Shown in pieces: positions 1-6,503 of a stretch of 8,018 bases of DNA (position 1 is the stretch's first letter; the number at the start of each line of letters is the position of its first letter). The notes beneath the pieces are model-generated. The model searched no databases. It had not been told where the DNA came from and was given only the letters and a program-made list of their open reading frames with translations. The stretch comes from an uncultured Oscillospiraceae bacterium (GTDB lineage Bacteria; Bacillota; Clostridia; Oscillospirales; Acutalibacteraceae), in contig UQGM01000072.1 of the NCBI GenBank assembly GCA_900540535.1, forward strand, positions 1 to 8,018. The letters run 5' to 3'. Made by a program: the position numbers and the translations under genes.

Positions 1-2
1 GA

Positions 3-314
3 CGTATCAGCGAAGCGAACTTCAATCTGCTGATGGAAAAGACGCAGAAGGAACAGGCCGAGTTGAAGGCAAGGGTTAAGGAAGGCCGGAAAAAGCTGGC
101 CGATGAAATCCGGCTTGCGTATGACGCTCGCCAGTGGGTAGAAGCCATTCAGGAATACGCCGACATCACGGAACTGGACGCCGCTATCCTTAACCGCCTG
201 ATTAAAGAAATCGTTGTCCATGAGAACATAGACAGCGATAAGACAAGACACATTTCTATCGAAATTCATTTCAATCTCAAACCCATCCCGGAAGTGGAGC
301 AGGTCACAGCCTGA
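3..314 (+). CDS. Large serine recombinase, C-terminal fragment (DUF4368 region), 5' end outside window
   Basis: The frame is open from the left edge (first full codon at 3) to TGA at 312-314, giving about 103 residues of a longer protein. It begins RISEANFNLLMEKTQKEQ, continues as a charged helix (KARVKEGRKKLADEIR), then has the stretch LDAAILNRLIKEIVVHENI and the ending HFNLKPIPEV. This is the pattern I recognise as the C-terminal DUF4368-type region of large serine recombinases (Tn4451/Tn5397 relatives). In that family the N-terminal resolvase domain carries the catalytic serine and the C-terminal coiled coil and zinc ribbon control excision; only the far C-terminus is visible here. An internal ATG at 33 is not the start, because the frame and the family similarity extend upstream of it. 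Base composition is clearly richer in G and C than in the conjugation genes downstream, which fits a separate origin. The gene probably drives the element inserted into maff2 just downstream. Confidence 0.85.
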   Translation, partial: RISEANFNLLMEKTQKEQAELKARVKEGRKKLADEIRLAYDARQWVEAIQEYADITELDAAILNRLIKEIVVHENIDSDKTRHISIEIHFNLKPIPEVEQVTA

Positions 315-407
315 CCTGCCCCGCCGGGGCGGTTCTTAAAAACTCCATAGATATTTCTTGACACGCCGCCGCCCGCCATCGAGCCGTTTTCCTACACCTA
401 TTTGGGG
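315..407. mobile_element. Presumed right end of the serine-recombinase element, up to the junction with maff2
   Basis: This stretch has no credible gene. It lies between the recombinase stop and the first base that reads as Maff2 coding sequence. Its composition is mixed: a GC-rich palindrome, then an A/T-rich patch (about 335-360), then a CG-rich patch (about 363-386). Large serine recombinases of the Tn4451/Tn5397 group cross over at a GA dinucleotide, and a GA falls at 407-408, where Maff2 similarity starts. That makes 407-408 a candidate crossover point. The exact border is inferred; the frame stays open without stops back to 351, so the border could lie some bases to the left. Confidence 0.5.
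316..332 (+). terminator. GC-rich palindrome just after the recombinase stop, possible weak terminator
   Basis: GCCCC (318-322) and GGGGC (326-330) pair around a GCC loop, with one more C-G pair and a T-G wobble outside. It lies 2 nt after the recombinase stop codon and is followed by TTCTT rather than a clean T run. It could be a weak intrinsic terminator for the recombinase transcript, or part of the recombinase-binding end of the element. Confidence 0.4.
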
Positions 408-491
408 ATAAAACAGCTTATGGCAGGCGCGGGAGTAGCTATTGTTGGTCTTATTCTTGTGCCTCTTCTTTCAGGACTTTTCTCTGTCTGA
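405..491 (+). pseudogene. maff2: 3' remnant of a Maff2-family membrane protein gene, 5' part removed by insertion
   Basis: In the frame starting at 405 the sequence reads GIKQLMAGAGVAIVGLIL, then VPLLSGLFSV and TGA at 489-491. This matches the C-terminal transmembrane half of Maff2, a two-helix membrane protein of about 70 residues that usually sits directly upstream of the TrbL/VirB6-like gene in Tn1549-type ICEs. The first half, with the first membrane helix and the NLLEGYGNDNPGAKSQ-type loop as I remember the family, is absent. The codons upstream (PPAIEPFSYTYL) do not resemble the family. No ribosome-binding site precedes the remnant, and the only internal ATG (420) would leave 23 residues, so a product is unlikely. 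The order recombinase end, junction, Maff2 3' end indicates interruption by a mobile element. The missing 5' part should lie upstream of the inserted element, outside this window. Maff2 has been thought pilin-like because of its size and position, but that is not proven. Confidence 0.8.
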
Positions 492-512
492 CAGCTTCCT
501 GAAAAAATCCCC

Positions 513-538
513 GCCCTTCCCGCAAAAGCGGGAAGGGC
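513..538. other. Perfect 11-bp hairpin with AAAA loop ahead of the trbL-like gene
   Basis: GCCCTTCCCGC (513-523) is followed by AAAA (524-527) and its exact reverse complement GCGGGAAGGGC (528-538). The stem ends 5 bases before the GGAG (544-547) of the next gene. On the + strand no T run follows, so it is not a standard terminator in the direction of the operon. It could protect the 3' end of an upstream maff2 transcript, mark a processing point, or modulate translation downstream. On the - strand it is followed by GGGGATTTTTTC, so it could end antisense transcription. Confidence 0.7.
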
Positions 539-557
539 AGAAAGGAGCTGATGTTTT

Positions 558-1427
558 ATGGATTCCTTGCTGGAAGCTCTTAATGAGTGGCTGAGAGAAA
601 TGCTGGTAAACGGCATTATGGGAAACTTATCGGGAATGTTTGATAACGTAAATCGACAGGTTGCAGATATTTCCGTGCAGGTAGGTCAAAACCCGCAGGG
701 ATGGAACAGCAGTATTTACAGTATGATTCAAAACCTCTCCAATTCTATTATGGTACCTATTGCGGGAGTGATTCTGGCTATTGTGATGACGCTTGAACTT
801 ATTCAAATGATTGCCGATAGAAACAATATGCACGAAGTTGATACATGGATGATTTTTAAGTGGGTTTTTAAATCAGCTGCCGCTGTTCTTATTGTTACTA
901 ACACATGGAATATTGTAATGGGTGTGTTTGATATGGCTCAAAGCGTAGTGTCACAAGCTTCGGGTATTATAGATTACAATGCGTCTGTTGATATATCACT
1001 TGTCATGGCAGATATGGAAATGAGACTTGCAGAAATGGAACTCGGCCCTTTGCTCGGCTTATGGGTTCAGTCTCTTTTTATCGGCATTACCATGTGGGCG
1101 CTGTATATCTGTATTTTCATTGTAATTTACGGCCGTATGATTGAGATTTACGTCGTGACCTCAGTGGCACCCATTCCAATGGCAACTATGATGGGTAAGG
1201 AATGGGGAGGTATGGGACAGAACTACCTGCGTTCTCTCTTCGCTCTGGGATTTCAGGCGTTTCTCATTATAGTCTGTGTTGCAATCTACGCTGTGCTTGT
1301 ACAGAACATCGCAACGGAAGATGATGTAATTATGGCTATTTGGAGCTGTGTAGGCTATACGGTTCTTTTGTGTTTCTCACTTTTTAAAACCGGAAGTCTT
1401 TCAAAATCCATATTCAATGCCCATTAA
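558..1427 (+). CDS. TrbL/VirB6-like conjugal transfer membrane protein (CD1112-type)
   Basis: A 289-residue multi-pass membrane protein that should form part of the inner-membrane channel of the type IV secretion system, as VirB6/TrbL do. The N-terminus (LNEWLREMLVNGIMGNL) and the stretch ERNN-like DRNNMHEVDTWMIFKWVFK are typical of the CD1112-type family in clostridial ICEs. Hydrophobic segments lie at roughly residues 64-84 (VPIAGVILAIVMTLELI), 97-120, 170-200 (two adjacent, with the conserved-looking VTSVAPIPMATM after them), 224-248 and 255-275, so five or six membrane helices. GGAG at 544-547 is 10 nt before the ATG at 558; an ATG at 551 is out of frame and too close. It directly follows the maff2 remnant, its usual upstream neighbour. 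Because maff2 is interrupted, transcription of this gene may now depend on the inserted element or on readthrough. No promoter could be recognised between 491 and 557. Confidence 0.9.
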   Translation: MDSLLEALNEWLREMLVNGIMGNLSGMFDNVNRQVADISVQVGQNPQGWNSSIYSMIQNLSNSIMVPIAGVILAIVMTLELIQMIADRNNMHEVDTWMIFKWVFKSAAAVLIVTNTWNIVMGVFDMAQSVVSQASGIIDYNASVDISLVMADMEMRLAEMELGPLLGLWVQSLFIGITMWALYICIFIVIYGRMIEIYVVTSVAPIPMATMMGKEWGGMGQNYLRSLFALGFQAFLIIVCVAIYAVLVQNIATEDDVIMAIWSCVGYTVLLCFSLFKTGSLSKSIFNAH

Positions 1428-1446
1428 ATGAAGGAGGAAGTTTAAG

Positions 1447-1815
1447 TTGGCTTATGTACCGGTTCCTACCGATTTGACAAAAGTAAAAACAAAGGTGGCT
1501 CTCAATCTTACCAAGCGACAGCTTATCTGTTTCGGTGTGGGTGCACTCATAGGTATCCCGCTGTTTTTCCTTCTCCGTGCACCAGTGGGCAACAGTGCAG
1601 CAGCAATGCTTATGATGCTTGTGATGCTGCCGTTTTTCATGCTTGCAATGTATGAAAAACACGGTTTACCCCTTGAAAAGATTGTGAGCAGTATCATTAA
1701 AACAGCCGTTATACGTCCTAAACGACGCCCTTACAAAACCAATAACTTTTACGCTGTGCTTGAGCGTCAGGAAAAACTCGACAGGGAGGTGCATGACATT
1801 GTTTACCGTAAATAA
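1447..1815 (+). CDS. PrgI-family membrane protein of the conjugation channel, TTG start
   Basis: A 122-residue protein beginning MAYVPVPTDLTKVKTKVALNLTK, the usual opening of PrgI-family proteins in Firmicute ICEs. Two membrane helices follow (about residues 27-45, CFGVGALIGIPLFFLL, and 50-67, AAAMLMMLVMLPFFMLAMY), then a cytoplasmic tail with many basic residues (VIRPKRRPYKTNN). PrgI proteins (TcpE-like) are small subunits of the mating channel and are nearly always encoded next to VirB4, as here. The start is TTG at 1447: a strong AAGGAGG (1431-1437) lies 9 nt upstream and no in-frame ATG fits the family's start. The gene begins 19 nt after the TrbL-like stop and overlaps the VirB4 gene by about 20 nt, which suggests translational coupling. 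Confidence 0.88.
   Translation: MAYVPVPTDLTKVKTKVALNLTKRQLICFGVGALIGIPLFFLLRAPVGNSAAAMLMMLVMLPFFMLAMYEKHGLPLEKIVSSIIKTAVIRPKRRPYKTNNFYAVLERQEKLDREVHDIVYRK
1785..1801 (+). promoter_or_regulatory. Ribosome-binding site with two possible VirB4 starts (ATG 1793, TTG 1799)
   Basis: GGAGG lies at 1785-1789. The ATG at 1793 is only 3 nt away, while an in-frame TTG at 1799 is 9 nt away. The other genes here use 8-10 nt spacing and the gene just upstream uses TTG, so the true start may be TTG 1799, making the protein two residues shorter. Confidence 0.5.
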
Positions 1816-4213
1816 AAAAGGAACTGTCAAAGCTGATAAAAAGCTTTCATATGCAGATAGGAAACAAATTGAAGCTGCAGCAGCCAGAGCAGGCAGAAAA
1901 AATAGAAAAGAAAAGTCTGCTCAGGACAGTATTCCTTATGAACGAATGTGGCCGGACGGAATCTGCCGAGTGAAAGACGGCAGATATAATAAGACAATAA
2001 AATTTTATGATATCAATTATCAGCTGAGCCAGAATGAAGATAAAACGGCTATTTTTGAGGGCTGGTGTGATTTTCTCAACTACTTTGACAGTTCAATTCA
2101 CTTTGAACTGTCTTTTTTAAATCTTGCAGCACCTGAAAATGCCTATGAAGGTGCTGTGACAATTCCGTTTCAAGGGGACGATTTTGACAGCATTCGTACC
2201 GAATACATGACTATGCTGCAAAATCAGCTTGCCAAAGGCAACAGCGGACTGATAAAGACAAAATACATTACATTCGGCATTGAGGCGGACAGTATAAAGA
2301 TTGCGAAGCCACGCCTTGAAAGGATTGAAACCGATATTCTCAATAATTTCAAACGCCTCGGAGTAGCTGCCGAAACGCTGAACGGCAAAGAAAGACTTTC
2401 CCAGCTTCATTCGGTTTTTCGCATGGATGAACATATTACGTTCCGCTTTGAATGGGAGTGGCTGACTCCGTCCGGTCTTTCAACCAAGGATTTTATTGCC
2501 CCAAGTTCTTTTGAATTCAGTACAGGCAAGCAGCTTCGTATAGGCAAAAAATATGCTGCCGTAAGCTTTTTGCAGATTCTTGCGCCGGAGCTCAATGACA
2601 GAATGCTGGCGGATTTTCTCGATATGGAGAGTCCTCTGATTGTAAGTTTACATATTCAGTCGGTAGATCAGATTAAAGCTATCAAAACGGTTAAACGAAA
2701 AATTACAGATCTTGACCGCGGAAAAATTGAGGAACAGAAAAAAGCAGTCAGAGCAGGATATGATATGGATATTATTCCGTCAGATCTTGCAACTTACGGA
2801 GCCGAAGCAAAGAAGCTTTTGCAGGATTTGCAGAGCCGCAACGAGAGAATGTTTCTGGTGACATTTTTGATAATGAATGTTGATGATACCCAGCAGAAAC
2901 TAAACAATGATATATTTCAGGCAAGTTCCATTGCTCAGAAGTATAACTGTCAGCTGACACGATTGGATTTTCAGCAGGAAGAAGGACTTATGAGCTGTCT
3001 GCCTCTCGGATTAAATCAAATTGAAATCCAGCGAGGACTGACTACTTCAAGCACGGCAATTTTTGTGCCGTTCACAACACAGGAGCTGTTTCAGAAAGGC
3101 AATGAGGCGCTCTATTACGGCGTAAACGCCTTGTCGGGCAACCTTATTATGGTGGATCGAAAGCTTCTTAAAAATCCAAACGGACTCATCCTCGGCACTC
3201 CCGGTTCAGGTAAATCCTTCAGCGCAAAGCGTGAGATAGCAAACGGTTTTCTGCTTACTACCGACGACATCATAATCTGTGACCCTGAAGCCGAATATGC
3301 TCCTCTTGTGGAGCGTCTGCATGGTCAGGTGATAAAGATATCACCTGCCTCCGATAATTACATAAATCCCATGGATTTGAATCTTGATTATTCAGATGAT
3401 GAAAGTCCGTTATCTCTGAAATCAGATTTTATATTGTCACTGTGTGAGCTGATTGCAGGCGGTAAAGATGGTTTGCAGCCGGTGCAGAAAACAATCATTG
3501 ACCGCTGTGTTCGTTTGGTTTATCAGAATTACCTTAATGACCCGTGTCCCGAAAATATGCCTATACTTGAGGACCTCTATAATCTTCTCAGGGCGCAGGA
3601 TGAAAAGGAAGCTCAGTACATAGCCACAGCCCTTGAAATTTACGTTACCGGTTCACTCAACGTGTTCAACCATCAGAGTAATGTAGATATAAGCAACCGC
3701 ATTGTCTGCTATGACATCAAAGAACTTGGAAAACAGCTCAAAAAAATCGGAATGCTTGTAGTACAGGATCAGGTTTGGAACCGTGTTACCGTTAACCGTG
3801 CCGCCCACAAGTCAACACGCTACTACATAGATGAAATGCATTTGCTTCTAAAAGAGGAGCAAACTGCTGCCTACACGGTAGAGATTTGGAAGCGTTTTAG
3901 AAAATGGGGCGGTATTCCGACAGGTATAACTCAGAACGTCAAAGATCTTTTAAGCAGTCGTGAGGTGGAAAATATTTTCGAAAATTCTGATTTTGTGTAT
4001 ATGCTCAATCAGGCAGGCGGCGACAGACAGATCCTGGCAAAGCAACTTGGTATTTCTCCGCATCAGTTAAGTTATGTAACTCATTCAGGAGAAGGTGAGG
4101 GCTTATTGTTCTACGGCTCCACGATTTTGCCCTTTGCCGATCACTTCCCCAAAGATACTGAGCTATACCGCATTATGACAACTAAACCTCAGGAAATACA
4201 AGAGAATGCCTAG
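1793..4213 (+). CDS. VirB4-type conjugation ATPase
   Basis: The motor ATPase of the type IV secretion channel (VirB4/TraE family), 806 residues from this start, a normal length. The N-terminal part (about residues 30-420) is the VirB4/TraC-like non-catalytic region, with the typical entry IPYERMWPDGICRVKDG. The P-loop domain follows: Walker A GTPGSGKS at residues 468-475, IIICDPEAEYAPLVERL shortly after it, Walker B YYIDEMH at about 677-683 with acidic D680 and E681, and GGIPTGITQN at 706-715, where Q714 is the usual motif III glutamine. No catalytic residue looks missing. An in-frame ATG at 1760 has no ribosome-binding site and would add 11 unlikely residues. GGAGG at 1785-1789 favours ATG 1793 (only 3 nt spacing) or TTG 1799 (9 nt spacing, as in neighbouring genes); I chose the ATG. 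The gene overlaps the PrgI gene, consistent with one operon. Confidence 0.93.
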   Translation: MTLFTVNKKGTVKADKKLSYADRKQIEAAAARAGRKNRKEKSAQDSIPYERMWPDGICRVKDGRYNKTIKFYDINYQLSQNEDKTAIFEGWCDFLNYFDSSIHFELSFLNLAAPENAYEGAVTIPFQGDDFDSIRTEYMTMLQNQLAKGNSGLIKTKYITFGIEADSIKIAKPRLERIETDILNNFKRLGVAAETLNGKERLSQLHSVFRMDEHITFRFEWEWLTPSGLSTKDFIAPSSFEFSTGKQLRIGKKYAAVSFLQILAPELNDRMLADFLDMESPLIVSLHIQSVDQIKAIKTVKRKITDLDRGKIEEQKKAVRAGYDMDIIPSDLATYGAEAKKLLQDLQSRNERMFLVTFLIMNVDDTQQKLNNDIFQASSIAQKYNCQLTRLDFQQEEGLMSCLPLGLNQIEIQRGLTTSSTAIFVPFTTQELFQKGNEALYYGVNALSGNLIMVDRKLLKNPNGLILGTPGSGKSFSAKREIANGFLLTTDDIIICDPEAEYAPLVERLHGQVIKISPASDNYINPMDLNLDYSDDESPLSLKSDFILSLCELIAGGKDGLQPVQKTIIDRCVRLVYQNYLNDPCPENMPILEDLYNLLRAQDEKEAQYIATALEIYVTGSLNVFNHQSNVDISNRIVCYDIKELGKQLKKIGMLVVQDQVWNRVTVNRAAHKSTRYYIDEMHLLLKEEQTAAYTVEIWKRFRKWGGIPTGITQNVKDLLSSREVENIFENSDFVYMLNQAGGDRQILAKQLGISPHQLSYVTHSGEGEGLLFYGSTILPFADHFPKDTELYRIMTTKPQEIQENA

Positions 4214-4256
4214 TATACGGACTGCAAAAGAAATTGAATGGGGGTAAGAGAAATTT

Positions 4257-5447
4257 ATGCCGAGCCTTATGTTTACTGAAGAGGAGCGTTCTGACCCGAT
4301 ACTGAAAAAGTCTGTTCGTAAGGCAGACAAAGCAGCTGTTAAAGCCGATAAGGCACATGCGAAAGTAGCGAAACGTAAAGCTATAAAGAATGTTATAGAT
4401 AAAGACTCAGGAAAGATTACGACAAAACTTGTGTTTGAAGACAGGAAAAAGCCGTCGTCAAAGTTGTCGCATGGAGTGCAGGATACACCGATCAATACAG
4501 CACTGGGAAAAATACATAAAGAAATCCGTGAAAGTGAACAAGATAATGTAGGTGTTGAAAGCGCACATAAATCGGAAGAAACAGCGGAGACGGTAGCAAG
4601 ACTTATTCAGGAAAGCTGCCGAAACCGTAAGCTCAAGCAATATCGAAATTCGGCAAAGGCAGAGCAAAAACTTGAAAAGGCTGATGTGAATGCACTGTAT
4701 AAAAAGTTTCAGAGGGATAACCCTCAACTGTCAAGTAGCCCGTTTTCCCGCTGGCAGCAAAAACATACTATAAAAAAAGAATATGCTGCTGCAAAACGTG
4801 CCGCACAAAACGGAGATAAAACCGTAAAGGGTGTGAGCAATGCCAGGAAGGCGACAAGGACTGTAAAGAAAAAGATAAATCAGGCAGTCTCTTTTCTTTC
4901 ACGTCACAGAAAAGGTGTTCTCATTGCCGGAGTGGTATTTTTTGCTGTTTGTTTTATGCTCAATATGGTTTCTTCGTTTTTGATACTTGGACAGGGGATA
5001 GGCTCTTTTGTCTCAAACACTACGTACCTTTCCAATGACAGCGATATGCTTGCTACGGAAGCAGATTATGCCTCAAAAGAAGCGCAGCTGCAATCATTTC
5101 TTAACGATATTGAAAACATCTTTGACAATTTCGATAAGTACTGTTACGACCTTGATGATATCGGCCATGATCCCCACGAGCTGGCGGCTTATCTTTCCGC
5201 AGTATTGCAGGTATATACAAAAGAAAGCGCCCAGGATGAGATTGAGCGTGTTTTCACAGCTCAGTATCAGCTGACGCTGGACGCGGATACTGAAAATGGA
5301 CAAAGGATTCTCTGTGTAAAGTTAGAAAGCAGACCGATTTCTGACGTCGTAGAAGAGCTGCTGACATCGGAGCAACTGGAAGTATATCACATGTACCGTC
5401 AGACACTGGGAAATAAGCCGTTGCTTTTCAGTGACAGTGAATCCTGA
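4257..5447 (+). CDS. CD1108-type ICE membrane protein lacking its C-terminal cell-wall hydrolase domain
   Basis: A 396-residue protein with a long, highly charged, Lys/Ala-rich cytoplasmic region (residues 1-215, including the family hallmark IRESEQDNVGVESAHKSEE at about 90-108), one membrane helix (about 220-245) and an extracytoplasmic part. That outer part carries the recognisable stretches TTYLSNDSDMLATEADY (255-271), DDIGHDPHELAAYL (300-313) and EQLEVYHMYRQTLGNKPLLF (372-391). In the CD1108-type proteins I know from clostridial ICEs, GNKPLLF is followed by a peptidoglycan hydrolase domain (CHAP or NlpC/P60, sometimes with a lysozyme domain) that opens the wall for mating. Here the frame ends five residues later (SDSES, TGA at 5445-5447), and the DUF4315 gene starts 41 nt beyond, so the hydrolase is deleted, not frameshifted. 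The segment before it (about 340-355) also looks shorter than usual. GGGGG (4240-4244) is a weak, distant ribosome-binding site for ATG 4257; ATG 4269 is an alternative. Confidence 0.85.
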   Translation: MPSLMFTEEERSDPILKKSVRKADKAAVKADKAHAKVAKRKAIKNVIDKDSGKITTKLVFEDRKKPSSKLSHGVQDTPINTALGKIHKEIRESEQDNVGVESAHKSEETAETVARLIQESCRNRKLKQYRNSAKAEQKLEKADVNALYKKFQRDNPQLSSSPFSRWQQKHTIKKEYAAAKRAAQNGDKTVKGVSNARKATRTVKKKINQAVSFLSRHRKGVLIAGVVFFAVCFMLNMVSSFLILGQGIGSFVSNTTYLSNDSDMLATEADYASKEAQLQSFLNDIENIFDNFDKYCYDLDDIGHDPHELAAYLSAVLQVYTKESAQDEIERVFTAQYQLTLDADTENGQRILCVKLESRPISDVVEELLTSEQLEVYHMYRQTLGNKPLLFSDSES

Positions 5448-5488
5448 GACATAAGCAAGAGTTAAAAAATCAAAAGGAGTGATTAATT

Positions 5489-5746
5489 ATGGCTAAAAGC
5501 AAATCAGAACGTATTGCAGAAGAGATTGTGAAAATACGCGAGAAAATAGCGGAACTTCAGGAGAAACTTAAAATTTTGGAAGCCCAGAAAACAGAAGCGG
5601 AAAATCTTGAGATTGTACATATGGTACGTGCTGTACGTATGACGCCTGCTCAGCTGAATGCAATGATTTCAGGTGGGGCTTTTACAGGAGTGATGCCGGC
5701 CTATGTTGACTCTGAAAGACAGGAGGAAGATGACTATGAGGAATAA
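5489..5746 (+). CDS. DUF4315 family small coiled-coil protein
   Basis: An 85-residue protein with an N-terminal coiled coil (residues 5-40, IAEEIVKIREKIAELQEKLKI in heptads), then VHMVRAVRMTPAQLNAMI (about 44-60) and an acidic end (EEDDYEE). This arrangement is characteristic of DUF4315 proteins, which are almost always found between the CD1108-type and DUF4366 genes in Tn1549-type ICEs. Their role is unknown; the context implies an accessory function in conjugation, possibly through oligomerisation. AAGGAG (5474-5479) is 9 nt before ATG 5489. The last 11 nt overlap the start of the DUF4366 gene, so the two are probably translationally coupled. Confidence 0.88.
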   Translation: MAKSKSERIAEEIVKIREKIAELQEKLKILEAQKTEAENLEIVHMVRAVRMTPAQLNAMISGGAFTGVMPAYVDSERQEEDDYEE

Positions 5747-6452
5747 TAGAATTTTTAAAACATTTTTAGCTTTTTGTGTCTCATTTTTATTGCTTACAGG
5801 TGTGTCTGTTACTGCCTTTGCCCAAGAAGAGGCGGACTCCAAAACAGCCCATAGCGAAAGCATAATTATAAATAATAATGAAGATACTTCACAATTAACG
5901 CCTGAGGGAAACGCTGCTCTTGTAGATGATTTCGGAGGCAGTAAACAGCTTATAACGATTACCACAAAAGCAGGCAATTATTTTTATATTCTCATTGACC
6001 GTGACAGTAAGGACAAAAACAACGCTGTTCACTTTTTAAATCAGGTGGATGACGCAGACCTTACAGCTTTAATTAAGGACGATAAAACTCAAAAGACTTC
6101 GTCCAATGTATGCAGCTGTACGGAAAAATGTAAGGATGGTGCTGTCAATACAGAATGCACCATTTGTTCTGCCGATATGAGCGGCTGCAAAGGGAAAGAG
6201 ATAACATCACAGAAAAAGACTTCTGAAACGGATTCTGAGGAAAAACAATCGGGCGGGTTAAATCCTGCTGTTCTCATTCTGATAATTGCATTGATAGCCG
6301 GAGGCGGAGCTTTTGCATACTTTAAATTTATTAGGAACAAATCCGATGCAAAAGTTAATAAGGATGAGGATGACTATGACTGTGATGAATATGAATCTGA
6401 TGCCGAAGACGAAGAATGGGATATCGAGGTACACGAAGAGGCAGACGAATAA
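5736..6452 (+). CDS. DUF4366 (CD1107-type) membrane-anchored extracytoplasmic protein
   Basis: A 238-residue protein that should be exported and anchored in the membrane. It opens with a signal peptide (MRNNRIFKTFLAFCVSF, then LLLTGVSVTAFAQ, predicted cleavage after AFA near residue 29). The DUF4366 core covers about residues 55-115 (TPEGNAALVDDFGG, then KQLITITTKAGNYFYILIDRD and NAVHFLNQVDDADL). A cysteine cluster follows (C126, C128, C132, C141, C144, C151), which could bind a metal or form disulfides. A membrane helix lies at about 176-197 (PAVLILIIALIAGGGAFAYF), with a strongly acidic cytoplasmic tail (EDDYDCDEYESDAEDEEW). AGGAGG (5721-5726) is 9 nt before ATG 5736 and only 3 nt before ATG 5730; the signal peptide and spacing favour 5736. 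The function is unknown; the constant position next to the CD1108-type gene suggests a part in the cell-surface side of the mating apparatus. Confidence 0.86.
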   Translation: MRNNRIFKTFLAFCVSFLLLTGVSVTAFAQEEADSKTAHSESIIINNNEDTSQLTPEGNAALVDDFGGSKQLITITTKAGNYFYILIDRDSKDKNNAVHFLNQVDDADLTALIKDDKTQKTSSNVCSCTEKCKDGAVNTECTICSADMSGCKGKEITSQKKTSETDSEEKQSGGLNPAVLILIIALIAGGGAFAYFKFIRNKSDAKVNKDEDDYDCDEYESDAEDEEWDIEVHEEADE

Positions 6453-6503
6453 GGAACCGAAAAAACGAGGACAAAACAGTATTAAGAGAGGAGTTTAACT
6501 ACC

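Noticed and set aside
358..363. TTGACA as a possible -35 box driving the conjugation genes
   Set aside because: No -10-like sequence occurs 16-18 nt downstream; the sequence there is GC-rich.
351..491. Fusion protein reading from the inserted element into Maff2
   Set aside because: The frame is open from 351, but there is no ATG before 420, no ribosome-binding site, and the upstream residues look non-coding.
398..616. Open frame of 72 codons on the - strand
   Set aside because: It runs antisense through the maff2 remnant, the hairpin and the start of the trbL-like gene, and has no protein-family resemblance.
1452..1697. Open frames on the - strand across the PrgI-family gene
   Set aside because: They are antisense to a well-supported gene, without a convincing ribosome-binding site or family likeness.
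4163..4495. 110-codon open frame on the - strand
   Set aside because: It overlaps the VirB4 end and the CD1108-type start; the hydrophobic-looking product is the mirror of Lys/Ala-rich coding sequence.
5008..5274. 88-codon + strand frame inside the CD1108-type gene
   Set aside because: It is an out-of-frame reading of a conserved coding region with no ribosome-binding site.
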